Source of the DNA: Bacteroides xylanisolvens XB1A | GTDB taxonomy: Bacteria; Bacteroidota; Bacteroidia; Bacteroidales; Bacteroidaceae | Length of the DNA stretch: 64,000 nt | Reading direction: 5' to 3' | Assembly: GCF_000210075.1 (NCBI RefSeq) | Contig: NC_021017.1 | Location: forward strand, 1,229,233 to 1,293,232 | Part shown: one piece after another, positions 36,881 through 46,149 of the stretch | How positions within the stretch are numbered: the stretch's first letter is position 1 | Layout of the letters: each line of letters starts with the position of its first letter | The notes under the pieces: model-generated | Told to the model about the DNA's origin: nothing | Databases searched by the model: none | The model's input: only the letters and a program-made list of their open reading frames with translations | Program-made: the position numbers and the translations under genes

Positions 36881-39800
36881 TTAAAATGTTGCACTTAAAC
36901 CGAATGATACAGTCTTGGATAGCGGATAGGTACATCCGTCCCAGTTGCCGATGCCAACAGTTTCGGGGTCAAACGTATCGGCCAGACTGGTAATAGTAAA
37001 TAAATTCTCTGCTGAAACAAAGAATCGCAGATTGTTTACGCAGAATTTCTCTGTCAAAGATTTAGGTAATGTATAACCTAAAGTAACGTTTTTCAGACGG
37101 CAGTAAGCCGCATTTTGCAAATATCGGGTCTGTGGATTACGGTTTCTATCATTCTCGAGAGGACGCGGATAATAACCACCCAGGTTAGCTCCTAGCGGAT
37201 TAGTCGTATCTTCTCCGCGGAAATAGTCCAGATGAGGTTTGAAAAAGTTGGTTTGCCAGTAGCCTACTGCTCCCCAGAACATTGTAGAACCACTCCCCGG
37301 CATATAATCACGTTTCATCGTTCCTTGGAAAAATAATTTAAGGTCGAACCCTTTCCAGGCGGCATCCAGATTCAAACCAAAGTTGTAGCGTGGTGTACTG
37401 TTGCCTATTTTCTTCAAATCACCATGATCAGCCAGTGTTTTGTTACCTCTGCTGATCTGGCCGTCACCGTTCAAATCCGCATACATGATGTCACCTGCTC
37501 CCCAGCCGGAACCGAGTACATCCTGTGCGCCATTGGGCATACCGGCCAAATGATCTTTCATCTCTTGATCGGTCTTTGCGATGCCGATTGTTTGGAATCC
37601 CCATATATCACCTACGTGAGCACCTGCATAATACGTATTATTATTGTCTTTATCTAAAATTGTGTTTGACGGATTGGGGTATTTATCAATAACCACTTGA
37701 TTGTCTGACAAAGATAAGGTAACTCCATACTTAAAGTCGCGTATCTGGTCGCGCCAGTTCACCTGTATTTCCCAACCTTTGGAAGTCATATCGAGGTTGT
37801 TTACTTTGGGAACGGCAATGCCTAAGAGGTTGGGTAGTTCGGGGGCGGGGCCTACCATGTTTTTAGATTTACGCTGGAAATAGTCGAATGTTACATTCAA
37901 ACGATTGTTGAGCATAGATAAGTCGAAACCTAAATCCAGTGTTTGCGTCTTTTCCCATGTCAGTAAGGAAGATACCAGCGCAGATTCTTTGGAAATATTT
38001 GGTTTTACGCCATTTACCAGCCAACTGCCTAGTGCGTAATTGCCCCATTGGTCTTTGTTAATATCAATAGTTCGATAGAATGGATACCAGTTATCTGTGT
38101 TTTGGTTGCCCAATTCACCCCATGAACCACGTATCTTGAATGTGCTGATTAAATCGGTCAGATCTTCAAAAAATGCTTCACGGGCCATGTTCCATCCTAA
38201 GGAGAATGATGGGAACAGATTCCAGCGGTTATCTCGAAGGAAACGTGAAGTGCCGTCATATCTCATATTTACTTCAGCCAGATAACGTCCTTTGTAGTCG
38301 TAATTAACACGTCCGAAGAAGCCGGCTGTAGCCCATTCGGAGTACCCTCCTCTGTTTTGTGCATTTGTCTGCGTGGTGTTCAAGGTAGCCACTTCCGACA
38401 TGATACCGTCTTGGGAAGCGGTAATATCACGTTGTTTGAATAGTTCGCTCTGAAAACCCAGCATCACTTTAAAGTTGTGCCCGCTTTCTAATGATTTGCC
38501 GTATTCGGTAAAGATGTTCGGATTGAAGAAATTACTCTTATAAGCATATTCTGTAACGCTGGAAGTTTGATTGGCAATAATGTAGGGATTTTTACTCACA
38601 TCATAACCATAAACGGTTTGATAATCGGTATGGTTGAAATTATAGTTGGAACGGTAGTTCAATTCTACGTTAATTTTCCAGTCTTTGATGGGTTCCACGA
38701 TGAAAGCAAGCTGGTGTGCCATCACGTCTTTTTGTGATTTATATCGGCCTCCTTCTGTTAATTGGTAAATCTTGGATTCGACAGTATAGAATCCGTTTGG
38801 GTCTACTACCGGAATGACAGGCCAGTAGCGGCATACATCGAAATAGAATACATTACTTTTGATATCGCCTCCGGCAAATGAAGGAGCTTCATAATCCGTC
38901 CGGTTAAAACGCATACTATAGCTTATTTTCAACCATTTGGTTAAGTCCGCATTGATTTTTGCAGTAAAGGAGTAGCGTTGTTTGTTATCATCTCCAAACT
39001 TCAAGAGACCTCCTTGGTCCAGATAATTCGCAGAAAGATAATATTGTATTTTATCCGTTCCACCATTTACGCTCAATGAATGCTCGTGGGTAAAGCTATT
39101 ACCAAATAACGTTTTTAACCAGTCGGTATTGCCGGTAGGCATCACGTCTTGCCGTTGGGGATCATCGAATGAATTCCATCTTCCCGCATCGGTCGGCCAC
39201 ATATATTGTGTGCTTTTTCCTGCCTGAAAATCCAGAATTTGTTGAAGTTTGGTGGCGCTATACATGGGAGTCTGTCCACCATTAGTTAACTGGTCATTGA
39301 CTGCCAGAGCAAAATTGTATGAATCCGCCATTTCAGGCATATTCAAGGGAGATACAAAACGGAAGTTGTTATTATAGTTAACTACCGTTTTTCCCGACTT
39401 ACCTTTCTTTGTTGTAATCAGGATGACTCCACCTGGTGCCCGCGAGCCATAAATGGAGGAAGCGGCTGCATCTTTCAGTACAGAAATATTCTCAATGTCC
39501 TGTGGATTGATAGCGTTCATGTCTCCCTCCATACCGTCAATGAGCACCAATGGTTCTACCTTTGAACCAGCTCCAATTGTTCCAACACCACGAATATTGA
39601 ATTTTTTGTCTGAACCTAAGGAGCCACCACCATCACCAGTAGAGATATTCATACCCGGAACCATACCTTGCAAAGCTTCTATGGTAGAGTTAACGGGACG
39701 TGCCGAAATTTCTTTTGCTCCTACCGTAGATACAGATCCTGTTACATTCACTTTCTTTTGTGTGCCAAAAGCAACCACAACAACTTCATCCAATGTTTGT

Positions 39801-40141
39801 GTATTGTCTTTAAGGATGATATTCAATGATTGTCCTGTGAATTTGATTTCTTGAGTCTGATAACCAACAAAAGAGACTACAATAATATCTCCGGTTTTTA
39901 CATTGTTTAAAGAGAAGTCACCGTTGATTCCGGTGATTGTACCGTTCGTCGTACCTTTGGCTACGACGGATGCACCGATGATGGTTTCACCTGCTGCATC
40001 TTTTACTACACCCTTACAAGTAGTACCCTGTTGTACAACGGAAACTTTTAGAGTGCTTTCACCAGTTTCCGGATAAGCTGCTTCTACTGACATTGTCAGT
40101 AGGAACAACAACATACTAACTGACTTTAGTTGTTTTAACAT
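36881..40141 (-). CDS. SusC/RagA-like TonB-dependent transporter (orphan pair)
   Basis: This 1086-aa outer-membrane transporter has a signal peptide (MLLFLLTMSVEAAYP), an N-terminal carboxypeptidase-regulatory-like domain (about 40-120, GVVKDAAGETIIGASV), a TonB box (TLDEVVVVAFGTQKK), a plug (about 125-245, GGVILITTKKGKSG) and a barrel ending in LSATF. Normal length. The 600-bp region upstream contains 19-bp inverted repeats around a promoter-like sequence; in the orientation present here the best -7 box points away from this gene, so it may be in an OFF state. Confidence 0.95.
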   Translation of the reverse strand: MLKQLKSVSMLLFLLTMSVEAAYPETGESTLKVSVVQQGTTCKGVVKDAAGETIIGASVVAKGTTNGTITGINGDFSLNNVKTGDIIVVSFVGYQTQEIKFTGQSLNIILKDNTQTLDEVVVVAFGTQKKVNVTGSVSTVGAKEISARPVNSTIEALQGMVPGMNISTGDGGGSLGSDKKFNIRGVGTIGAGSKVEPLVLIDGMEGDMNAINPQDIENISVLKDAAASSIYGSRAPGGVILITTKKGKSGKTVVNYNNNFRFVSPLNMPEMADSYNFALAVNDQLTNGGQTPMYSATKLQQILDFQAGKSTQYMWPTDAGRWNSFDDPQRQDVMPTGNTDWLKTLFGNSFTHEHSLSVNGGTDKIQYYLSANYLDQGGLLKFGDDNKQRYSFTAKINADLTKWLKISYSMRFNRTDYEAPSFAGGDIKSNVFYFDVCRYWPVIPVVDPNGFYTVESKIYQLTEGGRYKSQKDVMAHQLAFIVEPIKDWKINVELNYRSNYNFNHTDYQTVYGYDVSKNPYIIANQTSSVTEYAYKSNFFNPNIFTEYGKSLESGHNFKVMLGFQSELFKQRDITASQDGIMSEVATLNTTQTNAQNRGGYSEWATAGFFGRVNYDYKGRYLAEVNMRYDGTSRFLRDNRWNLFPSFSLGWNMAREAFFEDLTDLISTFKIRGSWGELGNQNTDNWYPFYRTIDINKDQWGNYALGSWLVNGVKPNISKESALVSSLLTWEKTQTLDLGFDLSMLNNRLNVTFDYFQRKSKNMVGPAPELPNLLGIAVPKVNNLDMTSKGWEIQVNWRDQIRDFKYGVTLSLSDNQVVIDKYPNPSNTILDKDNNNTYYAGAHVGDIWGFQTIGIAKTDQEMKDHLAGMPNGAQDVLGSGWGAGDIMYADLNGDGQISRGNKTLADHGDLKKIGNSTPRYNFGLNLDAAWKGFDLKLFFQGTMKRDYMPGSGSTMFWGAVGYWQTNFFKPHLDYFRGEDTTNPLGANLGGYYPRPLENDRNRNPQTRYLQNAAYCRLKNVTLGYTLPKSLTEKFCVNNLRFFVSAENLFTITSLADTFDPETVGIGNWDGCTYPLSKTVSFGLSATF

Positions 40142-40184
40142 AGCATTGAATTTAGAGTTTTTCCTAGAATCCGGAATTACTTTT

Positions 40185-40527
40185 AATAAGTTCTTTCAGA
40201 ACTTATTCCGTGCGTAAAACGTTGGATTCAAAGCCTTAAATTCAAAAAAAGAGTCATCTTTTAAGCGATCTTTTCTACTTGTTTTATACCCATTTTATAT
40301 CTATTTCGTACCTGTTTGTGTTAGATGAAATAACAAGGATGATGAAATAAACAAGTAGTTTCATTTCAATATGAAGATAAAATACGGCTTTGGGTATTCT
40401 TAAAAAGAAAAAATGAATGAGAATTTGATATTATTTTTGAAAATACATGCTATGTATTAAAATATATTATATATTTGTGCCGTTAATTCTAATTTTATAA
40501 ACCATCCTAGTTCTGAAAGAACTTATT
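40185..40527. promoter_or_regulatory. Candidate invertible promoter segment upstream of susC
   Basis: AATAAGTTCTTTCAGAACT (40185-40203) and its exact reverse complement (40509-40527) bound 305 bp. Each repeat contains the palindrome AGTTCT-GAA-AGAACT. Inside, TATATTTG (40470-40477) matches the -7 consensus but reads rightward, away from susC; no equally good box reads toward it, and no clear -33 is seen for it. Only 43 bp lie between the left repeat and the susC ATG, so inversion would place this -7 box near 40235, at a normal distance. Promoters flanked by inverted repeats and flipped by recombinases are known in Bacteroides; that this one flips is inference. Confidence 0.55.
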
Positions 40528-40742
40528 TTTTCATCATTGATTACTGAACCTTAAAAGTGTCCTCCAATTGTAAGAGAGCTGTTTATTTGTGAGTTAGCTA
40601 TTATCATTAATATGATTCCCGTACAGACTTATATACATAACTAGAATTTGGTAGATACCAATATCTGTATAAACAGTTGGGGCAGGTGTTTTTTTATTAG
40701 ATTTACTTAGACAAATATGTGTTGGCTATGGAGTATCTATCA
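40528..40742. other. Spacer between the inverted-repeat segment and the SDR gene
   Basis: This is the non-coding remainder of the 601-bp gap. CCAATATCTG and CAGTTGG around 40659-40681 can fold weakly and are followed by seven T's near 40689-40696, which could end a short rightward RNA started at the 40470 box. Otherwise I see nothing in it. Confidence 0.3.
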
Positions 40743-41459
40743 TTACATCCGGCAATAAATAGCAGATGGCAACAGACGAAACAGGATAGTTACATATCTC
40801 CATCTTTTGGAAATGAAAGCTACTTTTTTCTTTTTAGAAATAGCCTTTTTAATTTGTTTCACAGCTTTATCAACGGGAGTAACCCAAAACAATCCTTCTC
40901 CTTTTGCCATAGCGGTGTCTACAAATCCGGGACGAATATCGGTAGTGTAAATAGAATAAGGAGATTTAGTTGCTTTTTGTCGTAATCCTTCCATATAGTT
41001 GATTTGATAGGCTTTCGACGCATTGTAGGCGGGAGCGATGCCACTGCCGCGTGTACCTCCAACAGAGGAAATAGTAACCAGATGCCCGCTTTTTTGCTGT
41101 TCGAAATATCGGAAACCCCAGTCTGCGATGTTGGTGAATCCTATCACGTTCGTTAGTAAGGTAGGTTCTTCCAATTGGTAGGAGAGTTCGGGATTTAGTT
41201 CTCCGGTCCCGGCACAGATAATCAATATATCCATTCCACCCATCTTTTGAGTGAGAGTTTTGAGGGATGAAATGGTAGCTTGTGTATCGGTGATGTCGCA
41301 CACTTGATAGAATAGTTTGTCTTTGTCCCGGGCGCATACCTCTTCTAATAGATTTTCCCTGCGACCGGTAATGCCGATAAGATAATCTTCTTGAGAATAG
41401 ACTTCTGCCAATCCGCGACCGATGCCGGAAGTTGCACCTATAATTATAATTTTTTTCAT
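40743..41459 (-). CDS. Short-chain dehydrogenase/reductase
   Basis: This 238-aa NAD(P)-dependent SDR starts at the ATG 41459 (MKKIIIIGATSGIGRGLAE). The Rossmann glycine motif GATSGIG (about 8-14), the catalytic Ser/Tyr/Lys (TISSVGG ... YNASKAY) and PGFVDT are intact. Substrate unknown. It is the third gene after aroA and a Crp/Fnr regulator; the 74-bp gap before it holds an FNR-type operator and a -7 box, so it can be regulated separately. Confidence 0.92.
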   Translation of the reverse strand: MKKIIIIGATSGIGRGLAEVYSQEDYLIGITGRRENLLEEVCARDKDKLFYQVCDITDTQATISSLKTLTQKMGGMDILIICAGTGELNPELSYQLEEPTLLTNVIGFTNIADWGFRYFEQQKSGHLVTISSVGGTRGSGIAPAYNASKAYQINYMEGLRQKATKSPYSIYTTDIRPGFVDTAMAKGEGLFWVTPVDKAVKQIKKAISKKKKVAFISKRWRYVTILFRLLPSAIYCRM

Positions 41460-41485
41460 GAAATACAATATACTTTGTTTGCCCG

Positions 41486-41531
41486 CAAAAGTAAGGGTAG
41501 GGAATAAATAAACTCTTGATTGAAATCAAGA
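41486..41531 (-). promoter_or_regulatory. Perfect FNR-type box plus promoter before the SDR gene
   Basis: TCTTGATT-GA-AATCAAGA (41514-41531) contains TTGAT-TGAA-ATCAA (41516-41529), an exact match to the FNR consensus TTGAT-N4-ATCAA. On the minus strand TACTTTTG (41486-41493) is a good -7 box, so the start point is near 41480 and the box centre (41522.5) lies at about -42, the class II activator position. The Crp/Fnr-family gene ends 3 bp away. Confidence 0.7.
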
Positions 41532-41533
41532 AT

Positions 41534-42103
41534 TTATTTTTGTACGACTTTTCTTCGGATACGACTTAATGTTTCGGGACGAATCAGAAGATAGGAAGCC
41601 AGTTCTTTTAAAGTTATCAGTTTCAGTAAGTCGGGACAACGGTTGATAATTTCAAGATAGCGTTCTTCCGGTGTCAGGCTGTACATTGAAATCATCCGGT
41701 CGTAGACTTCCCACAATAACGTTTCTGCGATGCGACGCCCCAATTTTTGGTGAGCGTCGTTGGTATCGTAGAAGTCTGCCATTTGCTGATAATTGATTAC
41801 GTATACCGAGCAGTCACACAAGGCTTGTATATCTACATTTGATTTGTCCTGTAACTGAAAAGCCGGATAGTTGCCAACAAAAGAATGATCGAAAGTATAG
41901 CCTACAATGCTGTTTTCGCCTACACTGTTGGTGCAACAGTACCGGAAAGAACCGGAACTGACGAACCCCATTGTTTTGCATACTTCTCCCTGGCGGGAAA
42001 AGTAGTCTCCTTTCTTATAATAGGTCTGCTTCCCCTGTTGTAATACAAAATCTACAATAGGGGAGTAGTTGATGTGGGAAGTATATTTGTTGAAATCTTC
42101 CAC
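41534..42103 (-). CDS. Crp/Fnr-family transcription regulator
   Basis: This 189-aa protein has a cyclic-nucleotide-binding-type beta roll (about 15-120: YYKKGDYFSRQGEVCKTMGFV), a dimerisation helix (about 120-145) and a short winged HTH (about 160-189, LKELASYLLIRPETLSRIRRK). The recognition helix has Glu177, Ser180 and Arg181 in the E-x2-SR arrangement of FNR, which reads TTGA half-sites, not the RE-x3-R of CRP. The N-terminal cysteines of Fe-S FNR are missing, so the signal is different and unknown. It lies 12 bp after aroA. Confidence 0.88.
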   Translation of the reverse strand: MEDFNKYTSHINYSPIVDFVLQQGKQTYYKKGDYFSRQGEVCKTMGFVSSGSFRYCCTNSVGENSIVGYTFDHSFVGNYPAFQLQDKSNVDIQALCDCSVYVINYQQMADFYDTNDAHQKLGRRIAETLLWEVYDRMISMYSLTPEERYLEIINRCPDLLKLITLKELASYLLIRPETLSRIRRKVVQK

Positions 42104-42115
42104 AGCGTATGAAAA

Positions 42116-43348
42116 TTAGCCTTCGTTTATAACCTGAAATCCGGCCTGTTTCAAATCTTCCCAGTATCCGGGATATGATTTGGTAACGACTTGCGGATCG
42201 GCAATAAGTAAATTGGGATGGCGGATAATTGCCGGTGCAAATGCCATTGCCATCCGATGGTCTTCATAGGTTTCAATCACCGGAGTTTCTTCCGGTTCAC
42301 ATCGTTCGCCATTCCACATTAATATACTGTCATTTTCTTCCTTGATCATATATCCCAGCTTTTTAAGCTCGGCTCGCAGGGCGGCAATACGGTCAGTCTC
42401 TTTTATTTTCAGGCTTTGTAATCCGGTGAAACGGAAAGGGATATTCAGCAAGGCACAGGTAACAACGAATGTCTGTGCCAAATCCGGAATGTCGACAAAG
42501 TCTTCTTCCAGTCTTTCCGGCGCTTTGCCTGTTTTTTTTAGTTTCACACCTTGTGATGTAAATTCGGTAGTTATACCTAAGCGTGAGAAAACTTCTGCTC
42601 CCCGGCTATCTCCCTGATAACTGTTAGGAAACAACCCCAATAATTCAATTTCTGCTTTGGGAGATAAGGCAGCAATCTGATACCAATAGGAAGCTGCGCT
42701 CCAGTCACTTTCCACTTTGAAAGGAATGCTCTGATAGAGTTGTGGAGCAACGGAAATGCTATTGGGAGAAGTCCATGCAGCTTTGGCTCCAAAGTCCTGC
42801 ATCAGTTGCAATGTAAGATTGATATAAGGACGGGAAATTATCTCACCGCTTAAATGCAAAGTCAAACCGTCTTTGAGTGCCGGACCTATCATCAATAGAG
42901 CAGATATATATTGGGAACTGACATTTCCTTTCAGTGTTATTTCGTTTCCTTTCAATTCTGCACCTTTGATGCGGAGGGGAGGATATCCTTCATTGCGGGT
43001 ATACTCTATTTCAGCTCCTAATTCCCGAAGCGCATTGACTAATATCTGTATCGGGCGTTGCTGCATACGGGCTGTTCCTGTGATTGTCCGTTCCCCCGGA
43101 GTCACACTTAAATAGGCGGTAAGGAAACGCATAGCAGTGCCCGCAGCCATGATGTCAATCGTCTCTTTCCCTTCGGTGAGAGCTTTTATCATCACCTGTG
43201 TATCGTCACAATCGGACAGGTTTTCAGGAGGATAAATACCTTTGCCCAGCGCATTGATGATTAATGCACGATTACTGATACTTTTAGAAGCCGGCAACTG
43301 GATAGTTGCTGTTACTACTGAAGGAGGGATGAGTTTATAGAGCATCAT
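42116..43348 (-). CDS. aroA: 3-phosphoshikimate 1-carboxyvinyltransferase (EPSP synthase)
   Basis: This 410-aa cytoplasmic enzyme of the shikimate pathway joins phosphoenolpyruvate to shikimate 3-phosphate. Motifs: LPASKSISNRALIINALG at the N terminus (substrate Lys/Ser/Arg), AAGTAMRFLTAYLSV (the family's N-A-G-T-A-x-R region), KETDRIAALRAELKKLG and YEDHRMAMAFAPA. The length is slightly below E. coli AroA (427). Two adjacent ATGs (43348 and 43345) are possible starts. A TATTTTTG -7 box on the minus strand (43374-43381) lies just upstream. It heads the aroA-crp-SDR unit. Confidence 0.96.
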   Translation of the reverse strand: MMLYKLIPPSVVTATIQLPASKSISNRALIINALGKGIYPPENLSDCDDTQVMIKALTEGKETIDIMAAGTAMRFLTAYLSVTPGERTITGTARMQQRPIQILVNALRELGAEIEYTRNEGYPPLRIKGAELKGNEITLKGNVSSQYISALLMIGPALKDGLTLHLSGEIISRPYINLTLQLMQDFGAKAAWTSPNSISVAPQLYQSIPFKVESDWSAASYWYQIAALSPKAEIELLGLFPNSYQGDSRGAEVFSRLGITTEFTSQGVKLKKTGKAPERLEEDFVDIPDLAQTFVVTCALLNIPFRFTGLQSLKIKETDRIAALRAELKKLGYMIKEENDSILMWNGERCEPEETPVIETYEDHRMAMAFAPAIIRHPNLLIADPQVVTKSYPGYWEDLKQAGFQVINEG

Positions 43349-43446
43349 TTCTATTTTCTTTGGTTTGAGATGACAAAAATAGACATAAATTGGTATATAT
43401 GCAGTTATAAAGTCAGAAAAACAATAGAAAATTTAGAATGGGAAAA

Positions 43447-43540
43447 TTACAATCGTATTTGAAGTAGAGGATAAAATCTCAAGAAATTACAATTGTATTT
43501 AAAATAAATGCTATATTTGTGATGTATTGCAATCGTATTT
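43447..43540. repeat. Three operator-like 14-mers at exact 40-bp spacing
   Basis: TTACAATCGTATTT (43447), TTACAATTGTATTT (43487) and TTGCAATCGTATTT (43527) are 40 bp apart and differ at one or two positions. The core TACAATTGTA is a perfect palindrome in the middle copy. A -7 box TATATTTG (43512-43519) lies between copies two and three, and copy three is in the leader just before the ribosome-binding region of the ATPase gene at 43554. The layout suggests repression of that gene. Confidence 0.6.
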
Positions 43541-43553
43541 AAAAAGAAGTAGA

Positions 43554-44789
43554 ATGAAAATACCTCGCATAATTAAACAAAGAAACACTTATGTTGACCG
43601 CATAAGACCTTTCATGAGGAAAACATTGGTAAAAGTGATGGTCGGTCATCGTCGTGTCGGTAAAAGCTTTATTTTGTATCAACTCATGGAGTTGATACGG
43701 AAAGAAGAGAGTGATGCGAATATTATCTATATAAATAAGGAAGATGTCAATTTCATAGATATAAAGACTTATAAAGAACTGAATGATTATATTCTTTCAA
43801 AATCGGTAGATGATAGAATGAACTATATTTTTGTCGATGAAATACAGGAAATACAAGATTTCAGGTTGGCTATCCGTTCGTTGGCATTGGATGATAATAA
43901 TGATATATATGTGACAGGCAGTAATTCAGAGATATTTTCCAGTGATTTAGCGAATGAATTGGGAGGTCGGTATGTTGAATTTGTGGTTTATAGTTTGTCG
44001 TATATTGAATTTCTGGATTTCCATGAACTGGAGAATACGGATGCGTCATTGGAGAAATATATTCATTATGGAGGATTGCCTTATCTGATACATTTGCCGA
44101 TGGAAGAACCTGTTGTTATGGAGTATTTGAGGAGCATTTACTCTACCATTATATTAAAAGATGTGATTCAGAGAAAGAATATAAGGAATACGGTCTTTTT
44201 GGAACAACTAGTTTCGTTCTTGGCAGGTAACATTGGCAACTTATTTTCCAGCAAGAGTATTAGTGATTTTCTGAAAAGTCAGAAAGTGGATATTTCTCCT
44301 TATGTTGTGAGTGAGTATGCGATGGCATTATCGGATGCTTTTATTGTACATAGGGTAGGAAGGTATGATATTGCCGGAAAGAAATTATTCGAAAGAGGGG
44401 AGAAGTATTATTTTGAGAATATGGGGATTCGTAATGTGATTACGGGGTACAAGCCACAGGACAGAGCGATGCGTTTGGAGAACTTGGTTTATAATCATTT
44501 GGTATATAGTGGATATGATGTAAAAATCGGGACATTGGGTACGGAAGAAATAGATTTTGTCTGTAAACGGAATGGAGAGATTCTCTATGTGCAAGTCTCT
44601 CTTGAACTTTCTAAACAGGAAACTATTGAAAGAGAATTCGGGAATTTATTGAAGATTAAAGATAATTATCCGAAAGTGGTAGTGTCCGGAGAAAAAATGT
44701 TTGAAAATACTTATGAAGGGATAGAACATATTTATATTAGAGACTTCTTGTCTTCTGTTTTGTTACATTCCATTACTCGTGTCATTTAA
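43554..44789 (+). CDS. AAA_14 / DUF4143 ATPase
   Basis: This 411-aa protein (ATG 43554, after AAAAAGAAGTAGA) has an N-terminal P-loop AAA_14 domain (Walker A GHRRVGKS at 31-38; Walker B YIFVDEIQEI) and a C-terminal DUF4143 domain (about 195-400) that includes a PD-(D/E)XK-like EIDFVCKRNGEILYVQVS segment. Such ATPases are common in Bacteroides and archaea as solitary genes of unknown function. The AT-rich codon use and the lone position with its own repeated operators are consistent with an acquired gene. Confidence 0.88.
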   Translation: MKIPRIIKQRNTYVDRIRPFMRKTLVKVMVGHRRVGKSFILYQLMELIRKEESDANIIYINKEDVNFIDIKTYKELNDYILSKSVDDRMNYIFVDEIQEIQDFRLAIRSLALDDNNDIYVTGSNSEIFSSDLANELGGRYVEFVVYSLSYIEFLDFHELENTDASLEKYIHYGGLPYLIHLPMEEPVVMEYLRSIYSTIILKDVIQRKNIRNTVFLEQLVSFLAGNIGNLFSSKSISDFLKSQKVDISPYVVSEYAMALSDAFIVHRVGRYDIAGKKLFERGEKYYFENMGIRNVITGYKPQDRAMRLENLVYNHLVYSGYDVKIGTLGTEEIDFVCKRNGEILYVQVSLELSKQETIEREFGNLLKIKDNYPKVVVSGEKMFENTYEGIEHIYIRDFLSSVLLHSITRVI

Positions 44790-44824
44790 TCAAAGAACAA
44801 CTGTTTTTTCTTTTATAAATAAGT

Positions 44825-45880
44825 ATGATGAAAATACCGAATATACGTTTACTCAACCAACAGTTATTAAGTCCTCTTTTCTTTCAACCCAAGGAACTTG
44901 TGTCCTGGATGGGAGCTATGCAGGCACAGAATTATTCCATGGTGAAATGGGCAGTAGGAATGCGTTTGAAGTCAGCAACGATTCAAACTGTGGAAAAAGC
45001 GCTCCGTGATGGTGAAATCCTGCGGACTCATGTAATGCGTCCGACATGGCATCTCGTAGCAGCAGAAGATATCCGGTGGATGTTGAAACTTTCCGCCGGG
45101 CGTATTATATCTGCTAATGAGTCTTATGCGAAGGGGCATGACTTGGAAATTTCTGAAGAGCTCTATACGAAAAGTCATAATCTGTTGGAGAAAATTCTTT
45201 GTGGGAAGAAAAGCCTGACGAGGCAGGAGATTGCCGAGCATTTTAACCGTTCGGGGATTGTAGCGGATAATCATCGTATGACCCGCTTTATGGCTCGTGC
45301 GGAGCAGGTGGGGATTGTATGTAGTGGGGAAGATAAAGGAAGTAAATGTACGTATGCGCTTTTGGAAGAGCGTGTTCCGCCGATGCCGGAATTGACCAAA
45401 GATGAATCTTTGGCTCGTTTGGCTAGAAGCTATTTTCGTAGTCATGCTCCTGCTGTTTTGCAAGATTTTGTCTGGTGGTCGGGGCTGCCTATTACAGATG
45501 CACGTCAAGCTATTTATTTGATTGATTCGGAATTAACGGCAGAAGAATGGAATGGACAGACATGGTATATTCATGAAGATTGCCGGACTCGTGGAAAAGT
45601 TACCGGCAGTTTGCATCTTCTTCCTTCTTATGATGAATATTTGCTTGGTTATAAAGACCGGACAGACGTTTTGCCTAAAGAGCATTACTCGAAAGCATTT
45701 ACCAATAATGGTCTGTTTTATCCGATTGTTCTTCATGAAGGACAAGTGATAGGAAACTGGGATAAGTCTGTTAAAAAGAGAGGCTCATTGATAGAACATT
45801 CATGGTTCCGGTTGGATGATTGTGTCGATGAAGGTGCGTTGGATCGTGAGAAAGATAAGTATATACGGTTTTGGCGATAA
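44825..45880 (+). CDS. Winged-helix DNA-binding domain protein (HTH_42/YcaQ-like)
   Basis: This 351-aa protein matches the winged-helix family PF06224: LLSPLFFQPKELVSWMGAMQAQNYSMVKWAVGMRL, TWHLVAAEDIRWMLKL, and the C-terminal LLPSYDEYLLGYKDR motif that is typical of the family. Relatives of this family (AlkZ/YcaQ) are DNA glycosylases that unhook interstrand crosslinks. The QAQ motif seen here is the signature of the AlkZ-like group, which makes a base-excision role possible. The start may be the second ATG (44828). It follows the ATPase gene by 35 bp. Confidence 0.85.
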   Translation: MMKIPNIRLLNQQLLSPLFFQPKELVSWMGAMQAQNYSMVKWAVGMRLKSATIQTVEKALRDGEILRTHVMRPTWHLVAAEDIRWMLKLSAGRIISANESYAKGHDLEISEELYTKSHNLLEKILCGKKSLTRQEIAEHFNRSGIVADNHRMTRFMARAEQVGIVCSGEDKGSKCTYALLEERVPPMPELTKDESLARLARSYFRSHAPAVLQDFVWWSGLPITDARQAIYLIDSELTAEEWNGQTWYIHEDCRTRGKVTGSLHLLPSYDEYLLGYKDRTDVLPKEHYSKAFTNNGLFYPIVLHEGQVIGNWDKSVKKRGSLIEHSWFRLDDCVDEGALDREKDKYIRFWR

Positions 45881-46149
45881 TATGAGAAAACGTATATTTT
45901 ATCGTTGCATAATTCCATATATGCAGGATATATTTAGGTATGAGTTGAAAATGAGAAGGATTTGCTGTTTTCGAATTTAGAAAAGAAATAAATCGATTGC
46001 GTTTTGGAACAATTTGTTTTAGTCTATGTTTTTTATAGAATAGATGTGTAGAACTTTCCTTTATTTTATTTCAAATTGATATATGGAGTGTTGGCAGCTT
46101 CAAGTGTAGGTTAGCTCTGGGATAGCACTTAAAATAAAGTTTTATATGC
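45881..46149. other. AT-rich non-coding spacer
   Basis: First part of the 586-bp gap between the winged-helix gene and the DUF1349 gene (convergent). I found no open frame with coding character, no terminator with a U-run and no promoter pair. The palindrome array C follows. Confidence 0.5.

Noticed and set aside
40966..41529. 187-aa frame overlapping the SDR gene on the same strand
   Set aside because: It is an out-of-frame reading of the SDR sequence. The SDR frame is intact from glycine motif to C terminus, so there is no frameshift.
43554..45880. Defence island (ATPase plus winged-helix protein)
   Set aside because: DUF4143 ATPases and HTH_42 proteins occur alone in many genomes; there is no nuclease, helicase, methylase or other defence gene nearby to support it.
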